Shown here: positions 20,401-28,540 of the stretch, piece after piece
How positions within the stretch are numbered: the stretch's first letter is position 1
Layout: each line of letters opens with the position of its first letter
Assembly (NCBI RefSeq): GCF_003112575.1
Contig: NZ_BEWC01000004.1
Location: forward strand, 1 to 64,000
Reading direction: 5' to 3'
Origin: Streptomyces ardesiacus
GTDB lineage: Bacteria > Actinomycetota > Actinomycetes > Streptomycetales > Streptomycetaceae
Length of the DNA: 64,000 bases
Program-made: the position numbers and the translations under genes
The notes under the pieces: generated by a model
Told to the model about the DNA's origin: nothing
What the model saw: only the letters and a program-made list of their open reading frames with translations
Database searches by the model: none

Positions 20401-23400
20401 AGGTGCTGCCGGTCTCCGGCCGCACCGAGGACGCCGCCGACCAGGCGGTGCACCGCCTGCGCGAACATCTGCGCGGCGACGGCGCGGCCCGACTGCGCGA
20501 CGTGGCGTTCACGCTCCAGGCCGGCCGGGAGCGATTCGAGCACCGCCGGGCGGTGGTCACCGACTCGCTCGCCACCCTTTCCGCCGCCGACGGCACCGTG
20601 CCCGGACTGCTGCGCCGCACCGACAGCATGGTCGGCCGGCCGGTGGCGTTCCTCTTCGCCGGCGTCGGTGAACAGTACCCGGGCATGATCACCGACCTGT
20701 ACGAGCACGAGCCCGCGTTCCGAGCCACGGTCGACGAGTGCGCCGCCCTGCTGCGCGACGAATCGGACCTCGGTACCGACCCGCTGGCCCTGCTCACCGC
20801 CACCCGCGGGCCGGCCGGGGGCGACGGGCTGCTGGCGATGCTGGGCCGCGCCGAACCGGCCGCCGACCCGGACGCCGGCGAACTGGCCCGTACCGAACTG
20901 GCCCAGCCCGCCATGTTCGTGTGCCAGTACGCGCTGGCCCGGCTGCTGATGTCCTGGGGCGTGCGGCCCGCCGCGATGCTCGGCTACAGCCTCGGCGAGT
21001 ACGTCGCCGCCTGCCTGGCCGGGGTGCTCACGCTGCGGGAGGCGCTGCGCCTGGTCGCGTACCGGGCCAGGCTGATCTCCCGACTGCCGGCCGGCGCCCT
21101 GCTGGCCGTGTCGCTGACCCCGGCGGCGCTCACCGAACGCTTCGGCGACCTGGCCGCGCAGGGGCTCGATCCGGCCATCCTGAACGGGCCCGAGCAGACC
21201 GTACTGGGCGGCGAGCCGGACGCCGTCGACGCGTTCGCGGCCCGGCTGGCCGAGGCGGACGTCGCGGCCCGCCGGCTGGCGACCACGCACGCCTTCCACA
21301 CCCGCACGATGGCGCCGATCGCCGGCGAACTGACCGCCTGGGCACGGGCCAACCTGCGTCCGCGCCCGCCGCGGCACCCCTACCTCTCCAACGTCACCGG
21401 CGGCCCGGTCACCGAGGAACTGGTCACCGACCCCGGGTACTGGGCACGGCACCTGTGCTCGACCGTCCGGTTCGCCGACGCCGTCGGGGAACTGCTCACC
21501 GATCCCGACACGGCACTGCTCGAACTCGGCCCCGGCCAGTCCCTCGGCGCCATGGTGCGCGTGCATCCCGCCTGCGCCCGGGACCGCTGGCCGCTGATCG
21601 TGCCCGCAGTGCCCGGAGCGTCCGACGCCCGGCCCGGCGACGCCGCGCTGGCCGACGCGCTGGCCCGGCTCTGGCTGACCGGCGCCGACGTGGACTGGGC
21701 GGCGCACCACGCGGGCCGCGCACCGCGCCGGGTCCCGCTGCCCACCTACCCGTTCCAGCGCCGCGAGTACTGGCTCCAGGCCCCACCGGGCGCCCAGGCT
21801 CCGGCACCCGCCCCGGCCCAGGACGCCGCGGCTGCGGGCGACCCGCGCATGCCGTCGCTGCCGAAGCTGCCGGAGGAGGAGTGGCTGCACACGCCGGTCT
21901 GGCGGCGCACCACCACCCCGAGCCGGCCCACCCCCACCGGCCGCTGGCTGGTGTTCACCGACGAAGGGCCCGCCGACGCGCTGGCCGCCCCGCTGGCCCG
22001 GCGGCTGACCGAGGCGGGCGGCAGCGTGGTCCTGGTCCGCCCCGCCAAAGCCGACACCGGTACGGACGGCGACGGGCCGCTGCGCATCGACGACGACCAG
22101 TACGCCGTCCGCCCCGGTGACGCCGGCCACCTGCGCGAACTGCTGCGGCTGCTGCGCGGGTCCGGCGGCCTGCCCGAGCGGGCGGTGCACCTGTGGACCC
22201 TGTCGACGTCCGCCGCCGACGGCCTGGCCGCCGCCCTGGAACGGGGCAACGACACGCTGATCGCGCTGGCCACCGCCGCCAACGACGTCGGCCTGCTCAA
22301 GTGGTCACTGGACGTGGTCAGCACCGGCACCCGGCCGGTCACCGGCGCCGAGACCATCAGGCCCGAACTGGCCACCGTCTGCGGTCCGGTACGCGGCATC
22401 CCGCTGGAATACCCGGGCGTGGTCTGCCGACTCATCGACGTCGACCCGCCCACCGCCGGCGACGCCGGCCGGCTGTCCGCGCTGATCGCCGCCGAACTCG
22501 GCGCGGGCGGCGAGGAATCGGTGGTCGCGCTGCGCAACGGCCGCCGCTGGCTGCCCGACTACGAGCCGGTCCCGCTCGCCGAGGGCCGACCGGCCGCCCC
22601 GCTGCGCGAGGGCGGCGTCTACCTGGTGACCGGCGGCCTCGGCGGCATCGGCCTGGCCATGGCCGAGCGGATCGCCCGCGACTGCCGGGCGGCCAAGCTG
22701 GTGCTGTTCGGACGCACCGGTCTGCCGCCGCGCGAACTGTGGGAACAGGCCCTGGCCGATCCCTCGGCCAGTGACGAGGTACGCCGCCGGCTGTCCGGCG
22801 CCCTGCGGCTGACGGAACTGGGCGCCGAAGTCGCCGTCGTGACCGGGGACATCGCCGTGGCGGCCGACGCCCGGCGCGCGGTACGCACCGCGCTGGACCG
22901 CTGGGGCGCCCTGCACGGTGTGCTGCACGCGGCAGGGCTGCCCGGTATCGGCCTCATGCAGTTCAAGACCACCGGGGACATGCGCAAGGTGATGGCGCCC
23001 AAGGTGGACGGCACCCTCGCGCTGGAGGCCGCGCTGCGCGACGTACCGCTGGACTTCCTGTGCCTGTTCTCCTCCATCACCTCCGCGACCGGCGGCGGTC
23101 CCGGCCAGGTCGACTACAGCGCCGCCAACGCCTTCATGGACGCCTACGCGGCCGCACACGACCAGGGGCCGGGCGGCGGACGGCGGACGGTGGCGATCGG
23201 CTGGGGCGAGTGGACGTGGAACGCCTGGGAGGCCGGCCTGGCCGGCTACGACACCGAGGTGCAGACCTTCTTCCGGGAGAACCGGGCCCGCTTCGGCATC
23301 GGCTTCGACGAGGGCTGGCGCGCCCTGCAGCGGGCGCTGACCCAGGACGAGCCCTATCTCGTGGTCAACACCCAGGACTTCGCCCAGTACGTGCGCATCA

Positions 23401-23843
23401 GCCGCGACTTCACCGTGGACGCCGTCGGCGGCGCCCGCCTCTCCAAGCTGGAGGGCAGCCGGCATCCGCGGCCCGACCTGGTCACCCCTTACGTGCCCCC
23501 CGCCGGCACCACTCAGCAGGCCATCGCCGAGGTGTGGTCGGACCTGCTCGGCATCGAGTCGGTCGGTGCCGACGACAACTTCTTCGAACTGGGCGGCAGT
23601 TCGCTGATCGGCATGGAGGTGATGGCCAGGATCCGCCGCCGGCTCGGGGTGGCGGACCTGGCCCCGCACACCCTCTACGAGGCGCCGACCGTCGCCGCCC
23701 TGGCCCGCTTCCTGGTGACCGCCGGCGCCGTGGCCGGCGGGGAGCCGGCGGCGGAGGAGACCACGGGTGACGGCGACGAGCGGGCCCGCAGCGAAGCGCG
23801 CCGCCGCGTCCTGCGCCGGGCCCGGGAGGGGAAGCAGGCATGA
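14418..23843 (+). CDS. Bimodular type I PKS: modules D and E (KS-AT-KR-ACP twice)
   Basis: The start is the ATG at 14418, inside the previous stop (ATGA overlap) and behind an aggagg-like ribosome site; the frame is open further upstream, but that sequence lies over the preceding PKS. It encodes 3141 residues. Module D: KS (Cys187 in YCSTS), AT (Ser650 in GYSVGE, HAFH at 750), KR (about 1150-1350, FSSMS and SYAAANS), ACP Ser1464. A Thr/Gly/Ala linker with a 9-base repeat near 19000 joins module E: KS (Cys1721), AT (Ser2191 in GYSLGE, HAFH at 2291), KR (about 2733-2945), ACP Ser3062. All catalytic residues looked for are present, so each module should add a beta-hydroxy unit. GYSxGE replaces the GHSxGE of modules A and B, so these ATs belong to another lineage. 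Whether they take malonyl-CoA or the hydroxymalonyl-ACP made by the downstream cassette cannot be read from the motif. Confidence 0.97.
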   Translation: MNEWFDDQPQDETGTDVALVGMAGRFPGAHGVRALWRGLTAGVDSVTRFTEAELRAAGVSEELLADPAYVRAGSVLTGIDRFDAGFFGYPPSEAAVLDPQQRLFLENAWYALEDAAVDPARFDGSIGVVAGAALSSYLTNNLLTRPELADTVGEVQVGLANDKDSLATRVAYAMDLTGPAFSVQSYCSTSLVAVCTACSALVSGEADLMLAGGVSVNVPHRVGYLYQEAGMTSPDGTCRAFDAAAQGTPVGSGVGVVALKRLDDALADGDRIYAVIRGWAVGNDGANKVGFTAPGVRGQSGVMAEALAAAGLTPADIDYVEAHGTGTALGDAIEIAALQRVYDVPEVTRLGIGSVKTNLGHLDRAAGVTGLIKTALALHHERIPATLHHERDNPQLARSGGRIAVVTDQHPWPRGERARRAGVSSFGMGGTNAHVIVEEAPPQAPAGPLAPRAHQIVVWSARSEPAATAYTERLHGAATGPDVPALADVAHTLQSGRSVFAHRRAVVVNGAQDAVRALGEQREHRVLAREETRTDRPVGFLLAGVGEHYRGMVAAVHAEEPVFADALDECAELFTAHLGRNPVEQFLGERETGGPDLARLMGRADGPAPGTGGADDGTEILQPAVFAVDYALGRLLMSWGLRPRILLGYSVGEFAAACLSGSLTLAEATGLVATRARLISALPGGVMTAVGLSVAELTERIGPPAATGVDVAAVNGPRFTVLSGPADAIAEVVDRLAAVDVPCRELRTTHAFHSAMLRPAAPELTAWARANLRPRTPEIPYLSNVTGKAITERQLADPAYWADHMCGTVRFADMLTEVLTGEDLLIELGAGQSLGAMARNHPDCPRDQWPLLLPTLPAQSDPADGTAVLARTVAQAWLAGAPVDWPAYQNDRAVRRTTVPDYPFQRQSYWIEPDTARSPEAPPVPATAPATAAPGTAGSAPAADREPQLLAPAWRSAPLPAGGSIPEGPVWIVADPGPAADAVTARLAAECREVTAVRPGTDYRALLDGSPAPGSVAHLAGLTADAFDDLCALAAALGDAGAVTDLLVVTENARAVRPGDRVLPERAAVFGPALVAPQEYDTLAVRTLDVSRLGPAALADAVAVELAADVPEHVVALRDGARLTQEFAPAAEAHEGGSPGAAAIELSSGDVCLITGGLGPVGLLLAGHLGARGATVVLAGRSGLPDGSVWPDLLADPNTDAALRARIEGVGALRERGVRVETVALDVTDADALTAALAGIRDRHGRFDGVFHLAAVTDPRMFSGLADLGPEQRDAHRAAKADGARALDVALAAVPARFCVLFSSMSATLGGLTFASYAAANSVLDAWAAAPHEGTARWLSIDWDTWAPTAAAVGGQALGASLAQYSLGAEAALGALDAVLARPLPRTLVCAGDLPARLAQWVDRRRPAPAAPAGTTRFPRPELAQPYVPPKGDRERRLAELWGELLGLQRVGARDNFSDLGGTSLLALQLVKRVRAVFGVAISPVTLFEAPTVHDMARAIEEPAGGSAGQAAAPVPRAGTAHPAGTTGATGATGATETTGTTGTALTDDGLIAVIGLAGRFPGAADVDAFWANLSGGVESVTRFTEEELLASGVPAAQIHDPDYVPARPVLDDIRSFDAEFFGYSPRDAAITDPQHRLFLECCWEALEYGGYGARDGRGRVGVFGGTNLSTYLMRHAATVTGAGEADVYSSVIGNDKDSLATGVSYKLGLTGPSLSVQTFCSTALVALHLACQSLRSRECELALAGGVGIHVPDRVGHQYAPGGMESSDGRVRTFDARASGTLFGDGAGVVLLKRLAAARADGDTVLAVIRGSAVNNDGALKVGYTAPSVVGQATVVSQAMAAAGVTADDVSYVEAHGTATPLGDPIEVAALTKAFGTTEHRQYVPIGSVKTNIGHLGAAAGATGLIKTVLSLRHRQIPPSLNFGEPNPDIDFAASPFFVNTELRAWEVPAGRRRVAGVNSLGMGGTNVHVVVEEAADQPPADEQTGTGRARRYEVLPVSGRTEDAADQAVHRLREHLRGDGAARLRDVAFTLQAGRERFEHRRAVVTDSLATLSAADGTVPGLLRRTDSMVGRPVAFLFAGVGEQYPGMITDLYEHEPAFRATVDECAALLRDESDLGTDPLALLTATRGPAGGDGLLAMLGRAEPAADPDAGELARTELAQPAMFVCQYALARLLMSWGVRPAAMLGYSLGEYVAACLAGVLTLREALRLVAYRARLISRLPAGALLAVSLTPAALTERFGDLAAQGLDPAILNGPEQTVLGGEPDAVDAFAARLAEADVAARRLATTHAFHTRTMAPIAGELTAWARANLRPRPPRHPYLSNVTGGPVTEELVTDPGYWARHLCSTVRFADAVGELLTDPDTALLELGPGQSLGAMVRVHPACARDRWPLIVPAVPGASDARPGDAALADALARLWLTGADVDWAAHHAGRAPRRVPLPTYPFQRREYWLQAPPGAQAPAPAPAQDAAAAGDPRMPSLPKLPEEEWLHTPVWRRTTTPSRPTPTGRWLVFTDEGPADALAAPLARRLTEAGGSVVLVRPAKADTGTDGDGPLRIDDDQYAVRPGDAGHLRELLRLLRGSGGLPERAVHLWTLSTSAADGLAAALERGNDTLIALATAANDVGLLKWSLDVVSTGTRPVTGAETIRPELATVCGPVRGIPLEYPGVVCRLIDVDPPTAGDAGRLSALIAAELGAGGEESVVALRNGRRWLPDYEPVPLAEGRPAAPLREGGVYLVTGGLGGIGLAMAERIARDCRAAKLVLFGRTGLPPRELWEQALADPSASDEVRRRLSGALRLTELGAEVAVVTGDIAVAADARRAVRTALDRWGALHGVLHAAGLPGIGLMQFKTTGDMRKVMAPKVDGTLALEAALRDVPLDFLCLFSSITSATGGGPGQVDYSAANAFMDAYAAAHDQGPGGGRRTVAIGWGEWTWNAWEAGLAGYDTEVQTFFRENRARFGIGFDEGWRALQRALTQDEPYLVVNTQDFAQYVRISRDFTVDAVGGARLSKLEGSRHPRPDLVTPYVPPAGTTQQAIAEVWSDLLGIESVGADDNFFELGGSSLIGMEVMARIRRRLGVADLAPHTLYEAPTVAALARFLVTAGAVAGGEPAAEETTGDGDERARSEARRRVLRRAREGKQA
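18996..19026 (+). repeat. 9-base tandem repeat in the inter-module linker
   Basis: Repeats of ggcgccacc (with variants) encode a Thr-Gly-Ala run between the module D ACP and the module E KS. It is an in-frame, low-complexity linker. Confidence 0.7.
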
Positions 23844-26800
23844 GCGAGGGCAGCATCACGTCACAGCTCGCCGTCGTGGGCATGGCCGGCCGGTTCCCCG
23901 GCGCGGGCGACGTCGCCGCGTTCTGGCGCAACCTCACCGCCGGTACCGGCGGCATCCGGGAGATCACCCAGGACGAACTCACCGCCGCCAAGGTGCCGCC
24001 CGCGCTCCAGGCGGACCCCGGATACGTGCGAAGAGGCGCCCCGCTGGACGGCACCGATCTGTTCGACGCCGCGTTCTTCGGTTACAGCCCACGCGAGGCG
24101 GAGGTCGCCGACCCACAGCACCGGATGTTCCTGGAATGCGCCTGGGAGGCTCTGGAGGGCGCCGGATACCGGCCCACCGCCGTCCCCGGCAAGGTCGGCG
24201 TCTTCGGCGGGGTGGCGCCCAGCGCCTACGGCATGCGGCACGTGCTCACCCGCCCCGAGGTGATGGCCACCATCACCATGGAGCAGTACGGCATGAGCAC
24301 CACCTCGGACGCACTGTGCACGATGGTCGCCTACAAACTGGGTCTCACCGGCCCGGTGGTGGGCGTGCAGACCAACTGCTCGACCTCGCTGGTCGCCGTG
24401 CACCTGGCGGCGCAGAGCCTGCTCACCTACGACTGCGACATGGCCCTGGCCGGCGGCGCGGCCATCGCCGACCCGCTGCCGGTCGGCTACAAGTTCGAGG
24501 ACGGCTCGATCGTCTCGCCGGACGGCGCCGTGCGCAGCTTCGACGCCGACGCCGCGGGCACCGTGGTCGGCAACGGCGTCGGCGTGGTGGCGCTCAAGCG
24601 CATGGCCGACGCGCTGCGCGACGGCGATCACGTCTGGGCGGTCCTCCTGGGCAGCGCGGTCAACAACGACGGCGCGGGCCGGGCCGGATACGGCGCCCCC
24701 AGCGTCGACGGCCAGAGCACCGTGATGTCCTACGCGCTCGCCGTCGCCGACGTCGACCCGGGCGATCTGGACTACGTCGAGTGCCACGCCACCGGCACCC
24801 GGCTCGGCGACTCGATCGAGCTGGCCGCGCTGAACCGCGCTTTCCCCGGCACCGCCGAGCGGCCCCGGGTGCTGTCCTCGCTCAAACCCGACATCGGCCA
24901 CCTCGACCGGGCCTCCGGCGTCGCCGGGCTGATCAAGGCGGTACTGGCCCTGCACCACCGCGTGCTGCCCGCCACCCGCGGCTACCGCCGGCCCAACCCG
25001 GCGCTGGATCCCGGCCGGTTCACCGTGCTCACCGAGGACCGGCCGTGGCCACGCGCGGCACGTCCGCGCCGGGCCGGGGTCAGCTCCTTCGGAGCGGGCG
25101 GCACCAACGCCCACGTGGTGCTCCAGGAGGCCCCCGAACCGCCTGAGCGGGCCGCAGCCGACGCCGGCCCGCAGCTGCTGGTGCTGTCGGCGCGCACGTC
25201 GAGCGCCCTGCGCGAGTCCGTGCGGCGGCTGCACGCGTGGCTGAGCGAGCCGGGCGGGGCCGGGGCGGACCTGCGCGACATCGCGCACACGTTGCAGCAG
25301 AGCCGGAGCGGCTTCGCCCACCGGTGCGCGGTGGTCTGCGCCGAACGGGCCGACGCGATCAAGGCACTGGCCGAGCCCGACCGGCTGCCCGTCGCCGGAC
25401 CGGTGGCGCCGTCCGGGGAGCGCGTCACCCCGCGCGATCCGCACGAGGCGGCCGAACGCTGGCTGGCGGGCGCGGACGTCGACTTCCCGGCACTGCACGA
25501 CGGGCCGCGACGACGTGTGCCGCTGCCCACCTACCCGTTCGAGCGGCGCCGCTACTTCATCGAGCGCGCCGACCTGCCGGCCACCTCCGTGACGTCGGCC
25601 GAGGAGAGCGGTGCGGCCAGGGCGGCGGAGGCGACGGCGGGACGGCTGCCGGACCCGGCCGACTGGTTCTCGCACCCGGTCTGGCAGGCCACCCCGCTGC
25701 TCGGCGACCCCGACCCCCAGACGCTGCGCCGACACGGCCCCTGGTGGGTGATCGCCGACGGCGGACCCGGCCTGGAAGCGGCGGAACTGCTCACCGCGGC
25801 CGGGGCCGAAGTGGTGTGCGGGACCGGCCGCGGCGCTGGCAGCGGTTACGCCGGACTGCTGGCCGGCGGACCCCGGCCGCGCACGGTGCTGCACGCGCTG
25901 CTGCCCGGCCGCGACACCGACGACGCCACCGCGCAGCGCCTCGGCTTCCATTCGGTGCGCGCCCTGGCCGGCGCCCTGTCCGAGGACTCCCGGCCCGGCC
26001 CGGTCACGCTGCTGCTGTGCACCTCCGGCGCCGTGGAGGCGACCGGCGGCGACCTGCGCCACCCCGGCCAGGCCACGCTGGCCGGTCTGCGCCCGGTACT
26101 GGGCCAGGAGTTCGGCGATCTGACCTGCCGCCTGGCCGACACCGACCGCACCACCCGTGGCGCCGACCTGCTGCGCGAGGCCGTGCTCGGCGACAGCGCC
26201 GAACCGGTGGCGCTGCGCGGCACCGACCGCTGGGTACGCGGCTTCGCCCCGGTCCGCCTGGGTCCGGTACCCGCGGACCGCCCGGTGATCCGCCCCGGCT
26301 CGACGGTGCTGATCACCGGCGGCCTCGGCACCGTAGGCACCGCGCTCGCCGAACGGCTGGCCCGCCGCTCCTGCTCGCTGGTGCTGGTCGGCCGCTCACC
26401 GCTGCCGCCGGAGCAGGACTGGGACGCGTCCGGCCACGACGCCCGCACGGTGGACGCGATCGCGGCGGTCCGCAGGCTGCGCGCCCTCGGCGCCGAGGTC
26501 CTGACCACGGCAGCGGACGTCGCCGATCGTGACGCCATGGCCACCGCTCTGGCGGCGGCACGAGAGCGTTTCGGCGCGATCGACGTCGTCATCCACGCCG
26601 CGGGCACCCAGGGCGAGCGGTACTTCGGGTTCGCCCCCACGCTCGGTGCCGAGGTGTGCGAGCTGCACTTCCGCTCCAAGGCCGGTGGCCTGCGGGTGCT
26701 CGACACCCTGCTGGCCGCCGACGAGGCGCCGCTGCGGATCACCCTCTCCTCGCTCGCCGCGGTCCTGGGCGGGGTCGGCTACGGCGCGTACGCCGCAGCC

Positions 26801-27349
26801 AACGCGGCGATGGACGCCTACGCCCGCGCCGGCGGCCGGTGGCTGCCCGTCAACTTCGACACCTGGAACCTCGGCGTCGACCCGCACGGCGACCTCGGCT
26901 TCACCATGAAGGACTTCCACTACGACGCCGACGAGGGCTTCGACGTGCTCGAACGCTGCCTCGCGGTGTCCGGCCGGGTCCGCCAGGTGGTCGTCTCCAC
27001 CGGCCCGCTGCGAGGGCGCCTCGGCCAGTGGACCCAGCCGGCCGGCGGCGCGACGCAGGAGACCGGGCCCGGCCGGGTCCGTCACCCGCGGCCCGATCTC
27101 ATGGTCGGCTACGAGCCCCCCGCCTCGCCCGAAGAGGCGGCACTGGCGGAGATCTGGGGCGAGATCCTCGGCGTCGACGGCGTCGGCGTGCACGACAGCT
27201 TCTTCGACCTCGGCGGCCACTCCCTGACCGCCGTCCGCATGATGGCCCGGGTCCGGAGCCGCTTCGGAGGTTTCCCCGTGGCGGCGCTCCTGGAGAACCC
27301 GACGGTGCGCAGTTTCAGTGCAGTGATCAACGGAAGGAGTTCCCGGTGA
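23840..27349 (+). CDS. AT-less type I PKS (module F: KS-KR-ACP)
   Basis: This 1169-residue monomodular PKS overlaps the previous stop (ATGA). The KS (about residues 10-430) has Cys180 in NCSTS and keeps both histidines, though the usual EAHGTGT reads ECHATGT and KTNIGH reads KPDIGH. After the KS the sequence passes through a piece of KS-AT linker (about 440-520) and directly into the post-AT linker (about 530-575, ending PTYPFERRRYF). The whole catalytic AT body, with GxSxG and HAFH, is missing. A KR follows (structural half, then catalytic half about 820-1010 with GGLGTVG, LSS and AYAAANA), then an ACP (Ser1128 in GGHSL). There is no TE. The module must get its extender from an AT acting in trans or from a preloaded ACP. 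It ends by GTGA overlap with the dehydrogenase gene, so it is cotranscribed with the extender cassette. Confidence 0.96.
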   Translation: MSEGSITSQLAVVGMAGRFPGAGDVAAFWRNLTAGTGGIREITQDELTAAKVPPALQADPGYVRRGAPLDGTDLFDAAFFGYSPREAEVADPQHRMFLECAWEALEGAGYRPTAVPGKVGVFGGVAPSAYGMRHVLTRPEVMATITMEQYGMSTTSDALCTMVAYKLGLTGPVVGVQTNCSTSLVAVHLAAQSLLTYDCDMALAGGAAIADPLPVGYKFEDGSIVSPDGAVRSFDADAAGTVVGNGVGVVALKRMADALRDGDHVWAVLLGSAVNNDGAGRAGYGAPSVDGQSTVMSYALAVADVDPGDLDYVECHATGTRLGDSIELAALNRAFPGTAERPRVLSSLKPDIGHLDRASGVAGLIKAVLALHHRVLPATRGYRRPNPALDPGRFTVLTEDRPWPRAARPRRAGVSSFGAGGTNAHVVLQEAPEPPERAAADAGPQLLVLSARTSSALRESVRRLHAWLSEPGGAGADLRDIAHTLQQSRSGFAHRCAVVCAERADAIKALAEPDRLPVAGPVAPSGERVTPRDPHEAAERWLAGADVDFPALHDGPRRRVPLPTYPFERRRYFIERADLPATSVTSAEESGAARAAEATAGRLPDPADWFSHPVWQATPLLGDPDPQTLRRHGPWWVIADGGPGLEAAELLTAAGAEVVCGTGRGAGSGYAGLLAGGPRPRTVLHALLPGRDTDDATAQRLGFHSVRALAGALSEDSRPGPVTLLLCTSGAVEATGGDLRHPGQATLAGLRPVLGQEFGDLTCRLADTDRTTRGADLLREAVLGDSAEPVALRGTDRWVRGFAPVRLGPVPADRPVIRPGSTVLITGGLGTVGTALAERLARRSCSLVLVGRSPLPPEQDWDASGHDARTVDAIAAVRRLRALGAEVLTTAADVADRDAMATALAAARERFGAIDVVIHAAGTQGERYFGFAPTLGAEVCELHFRSKAGGLRVLDTLLAADEAPLRITLSSLAAVLGGVGYGAYAAANAAMDAYARAGGRWLPVNFDTWNLGVDPHGDLGFTMKDFHYDADEGFDVLERCLAVSGRVRQVVVSTGPLRGRLGQWTQPAGGATQETGPGRVRHPRPDLMVGYEPPASPEEAALAEIWGEILGVDGVGVHDSFFDLGGHSLTAVRMMARVRSRFGGFPVAALLENPTVRSFSAVINGRSSR

Positions 27350-28251
27350 CCCTCGTAGGAGTCGTCGGCGCGGGCGTGATGGGCGCCGGCGTCGCACAGA
27401 ACCTGGCCCAGGCCGGCCACGACGTCGCGCTGGTCGACAACACCCCCCAGGCGGTGACCAAGGCGCTGTCCACGATCGAGCTCAACAGCCGGATGAGCAG
27501 GCTGCTCGGCGGTCCCGAACTCGACCCGGACACCATCCTGGGACGCATCAAGGCGGGCACGGACCTGGCCCTGCTGGCCGACGCCGACCTGGTGATCGAG
27601 AACATCACCGAGAACTGGGAGCTGAAGCGCGGTCTCTACCTGGAGATGGACCACACCGTCCAGCCGGACGCCGTGTTCGTCGCCAACACCTCGGCCATCC
27701 CGATCACCCGGCTGGCCTCGCTCACCACGCGCCCGCGCCAGTTCGTCGGCGTGCACTTCATGAACCCGGTGCCGATGAAGCCCGCCGTGGAGCTCATCCC
27801 CGGCCACCACACCTCGCCCGAGGCGCTGGAGAAGGTCCGTGACCTGCTCACCTCGATGGGCAAGAAGGCCATCCCGGTCAACGACGCGTGCGGCTTCGTG
27901 TCCAACCGGGTGCTGATGCTCACCGTGAACGAGGCGGCCTTCCTGGTCCACGAGGGCGTCGCCGACGCCGAGACCGTCGACGAGGTCTTCCGCAGCTGTT
28001 TCGGACACCCCATGGGCCCCCTGCAGACCGCCGACCTGATCGGCGTCGACACCATCCTCTACAGCATCGAGGTGCTGCACGAGCACTTCGCCGACAGCAA
28101 ATACCGCCCCTGCCCGCTGCTCAAGCAGATGACCGACGCCGGTCTGCACGGCCGCAAGTCCGGTCAGGGCTTCTACTCCTACGGCGCACCCGCCGCCTCG
28201 TCCGCCGCTGTCGACAGCGGCGGCTCCCGTCCCACCGCAGCCACTCGTTGA
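27346..28251 (+). CDS. 3-hydroxyacyl-CoA dehydrogenase family enzyme (FkbK/ZmaG-like, hydroxymalonyl-ACP pathway)
   Basis: This 301-residue protein starts at a GTG overlapping the PKS stop, behind aaggag. The N-terminal Rossmann motif VGVVGAGVMGAG binds NAD(P), and the body matches the 3-hydroxybutyryl-CoA dehydrogenase fold, including VGVHFMNPVPMKPAVE and a C-terminal helical domain with GRKSGQGFY. In FK506/FK520-type and zwittermicin-type pathways this enzyme oxidises a glyceryl-derived ACP intermediate toward 2-hydroxymalonyl-ACP. Three partner genes follow in order with tiny gaps, which makes this role much more likely than fatty-acid catabolism. The exact substrate is inferred from the neighbourhood. 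Confidence 0.93.
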   Translation: MTLVGVVGAGVMGAGVAQNLAQAGHDVALVDNTPQAVTKALSTIELNSRMSRLLGGPELDPDTILGRIKAGTDLALLADADLVIENITENWELKRGLYLEMDHTVQPDAVFVANTSAIPITRLASLTTRPRQFVGVHFMNPVPMKPAVELIPGHHTSPEALEKVRDLLTSMGKKAIPVNDACGFVSNRVLMLTVNEAAFLVHEGVADAETVDEVFRSCFGHPMGPLQTADLIGVDTILYSIEVLHEHFADSKYRPCPLLKQMTDAGLHGRKSGQGFYSYGAPAASSAAVDSGGSRPTAATR

Positions 28252-28265
28252 GGAGCCTCGTCACC

Positions 28266-28532
28266 ATGACCGACCCGACCGACTACCGCGCGCCCATCCG
28301 CGAGTTCATCCTGAATCGCTTCCCCGGCTTCGAACTCCGCGACGAGGACGACATCTTCGCGCTCGGCTTCGTGAACTCGCTGTTCGCCATGGAGCTGGTG
28401 ATGTTCGTGGAGAAGACCTTCCAGATCAAGGTGCCCAACAACGAGATCCGCCTCGACAGCTTCCGCACCGTCGAGCGGATGGGCGACCTGGTCGCCCGGG
28501 TCACCTCCGGCGGCCGGGCACCGGTGCTCTGA
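28266..28532 (+). CDS. Discrete acyl carrier protein for the hydroxymalonyl extender (FkbJ/ZmaD-like)
   Basis: This 88-residue protein has an ATG preceded by gaggag. It is a free-standing carrier protein: the phosphopantetheine Ser lies in GFVNSLFAMELV, and the rest fits a four-helix ACP with an acidic surface. Its size and place between the dehydrogenase and acyl-CoA dehydrogenase genes match the dedicated carrier on which glyceryl, then hydroxymalonyl, is built. A PKS AT, or an unseen trans-acting one, would pass the extender to a module ACP. Confidence 0.93.
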   Translation: MTDPTDYRAPIREFILNRFPGFELRDEDDIFALGFVNSLFAMELVMFVEKTFQIKVPNNEIRLDSFRTVERMGDLVARVTSGGRAPVL

Positions 28533-28540
28533 GGCCGGCC

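Noticed and set aside
14067..22190. Very long minus-strand open frame (2707 codons)
   Set aside because: Another antisense shadow of the bimodular PKS; low-complexity Gly/Arg/Ala composition and no motifs.
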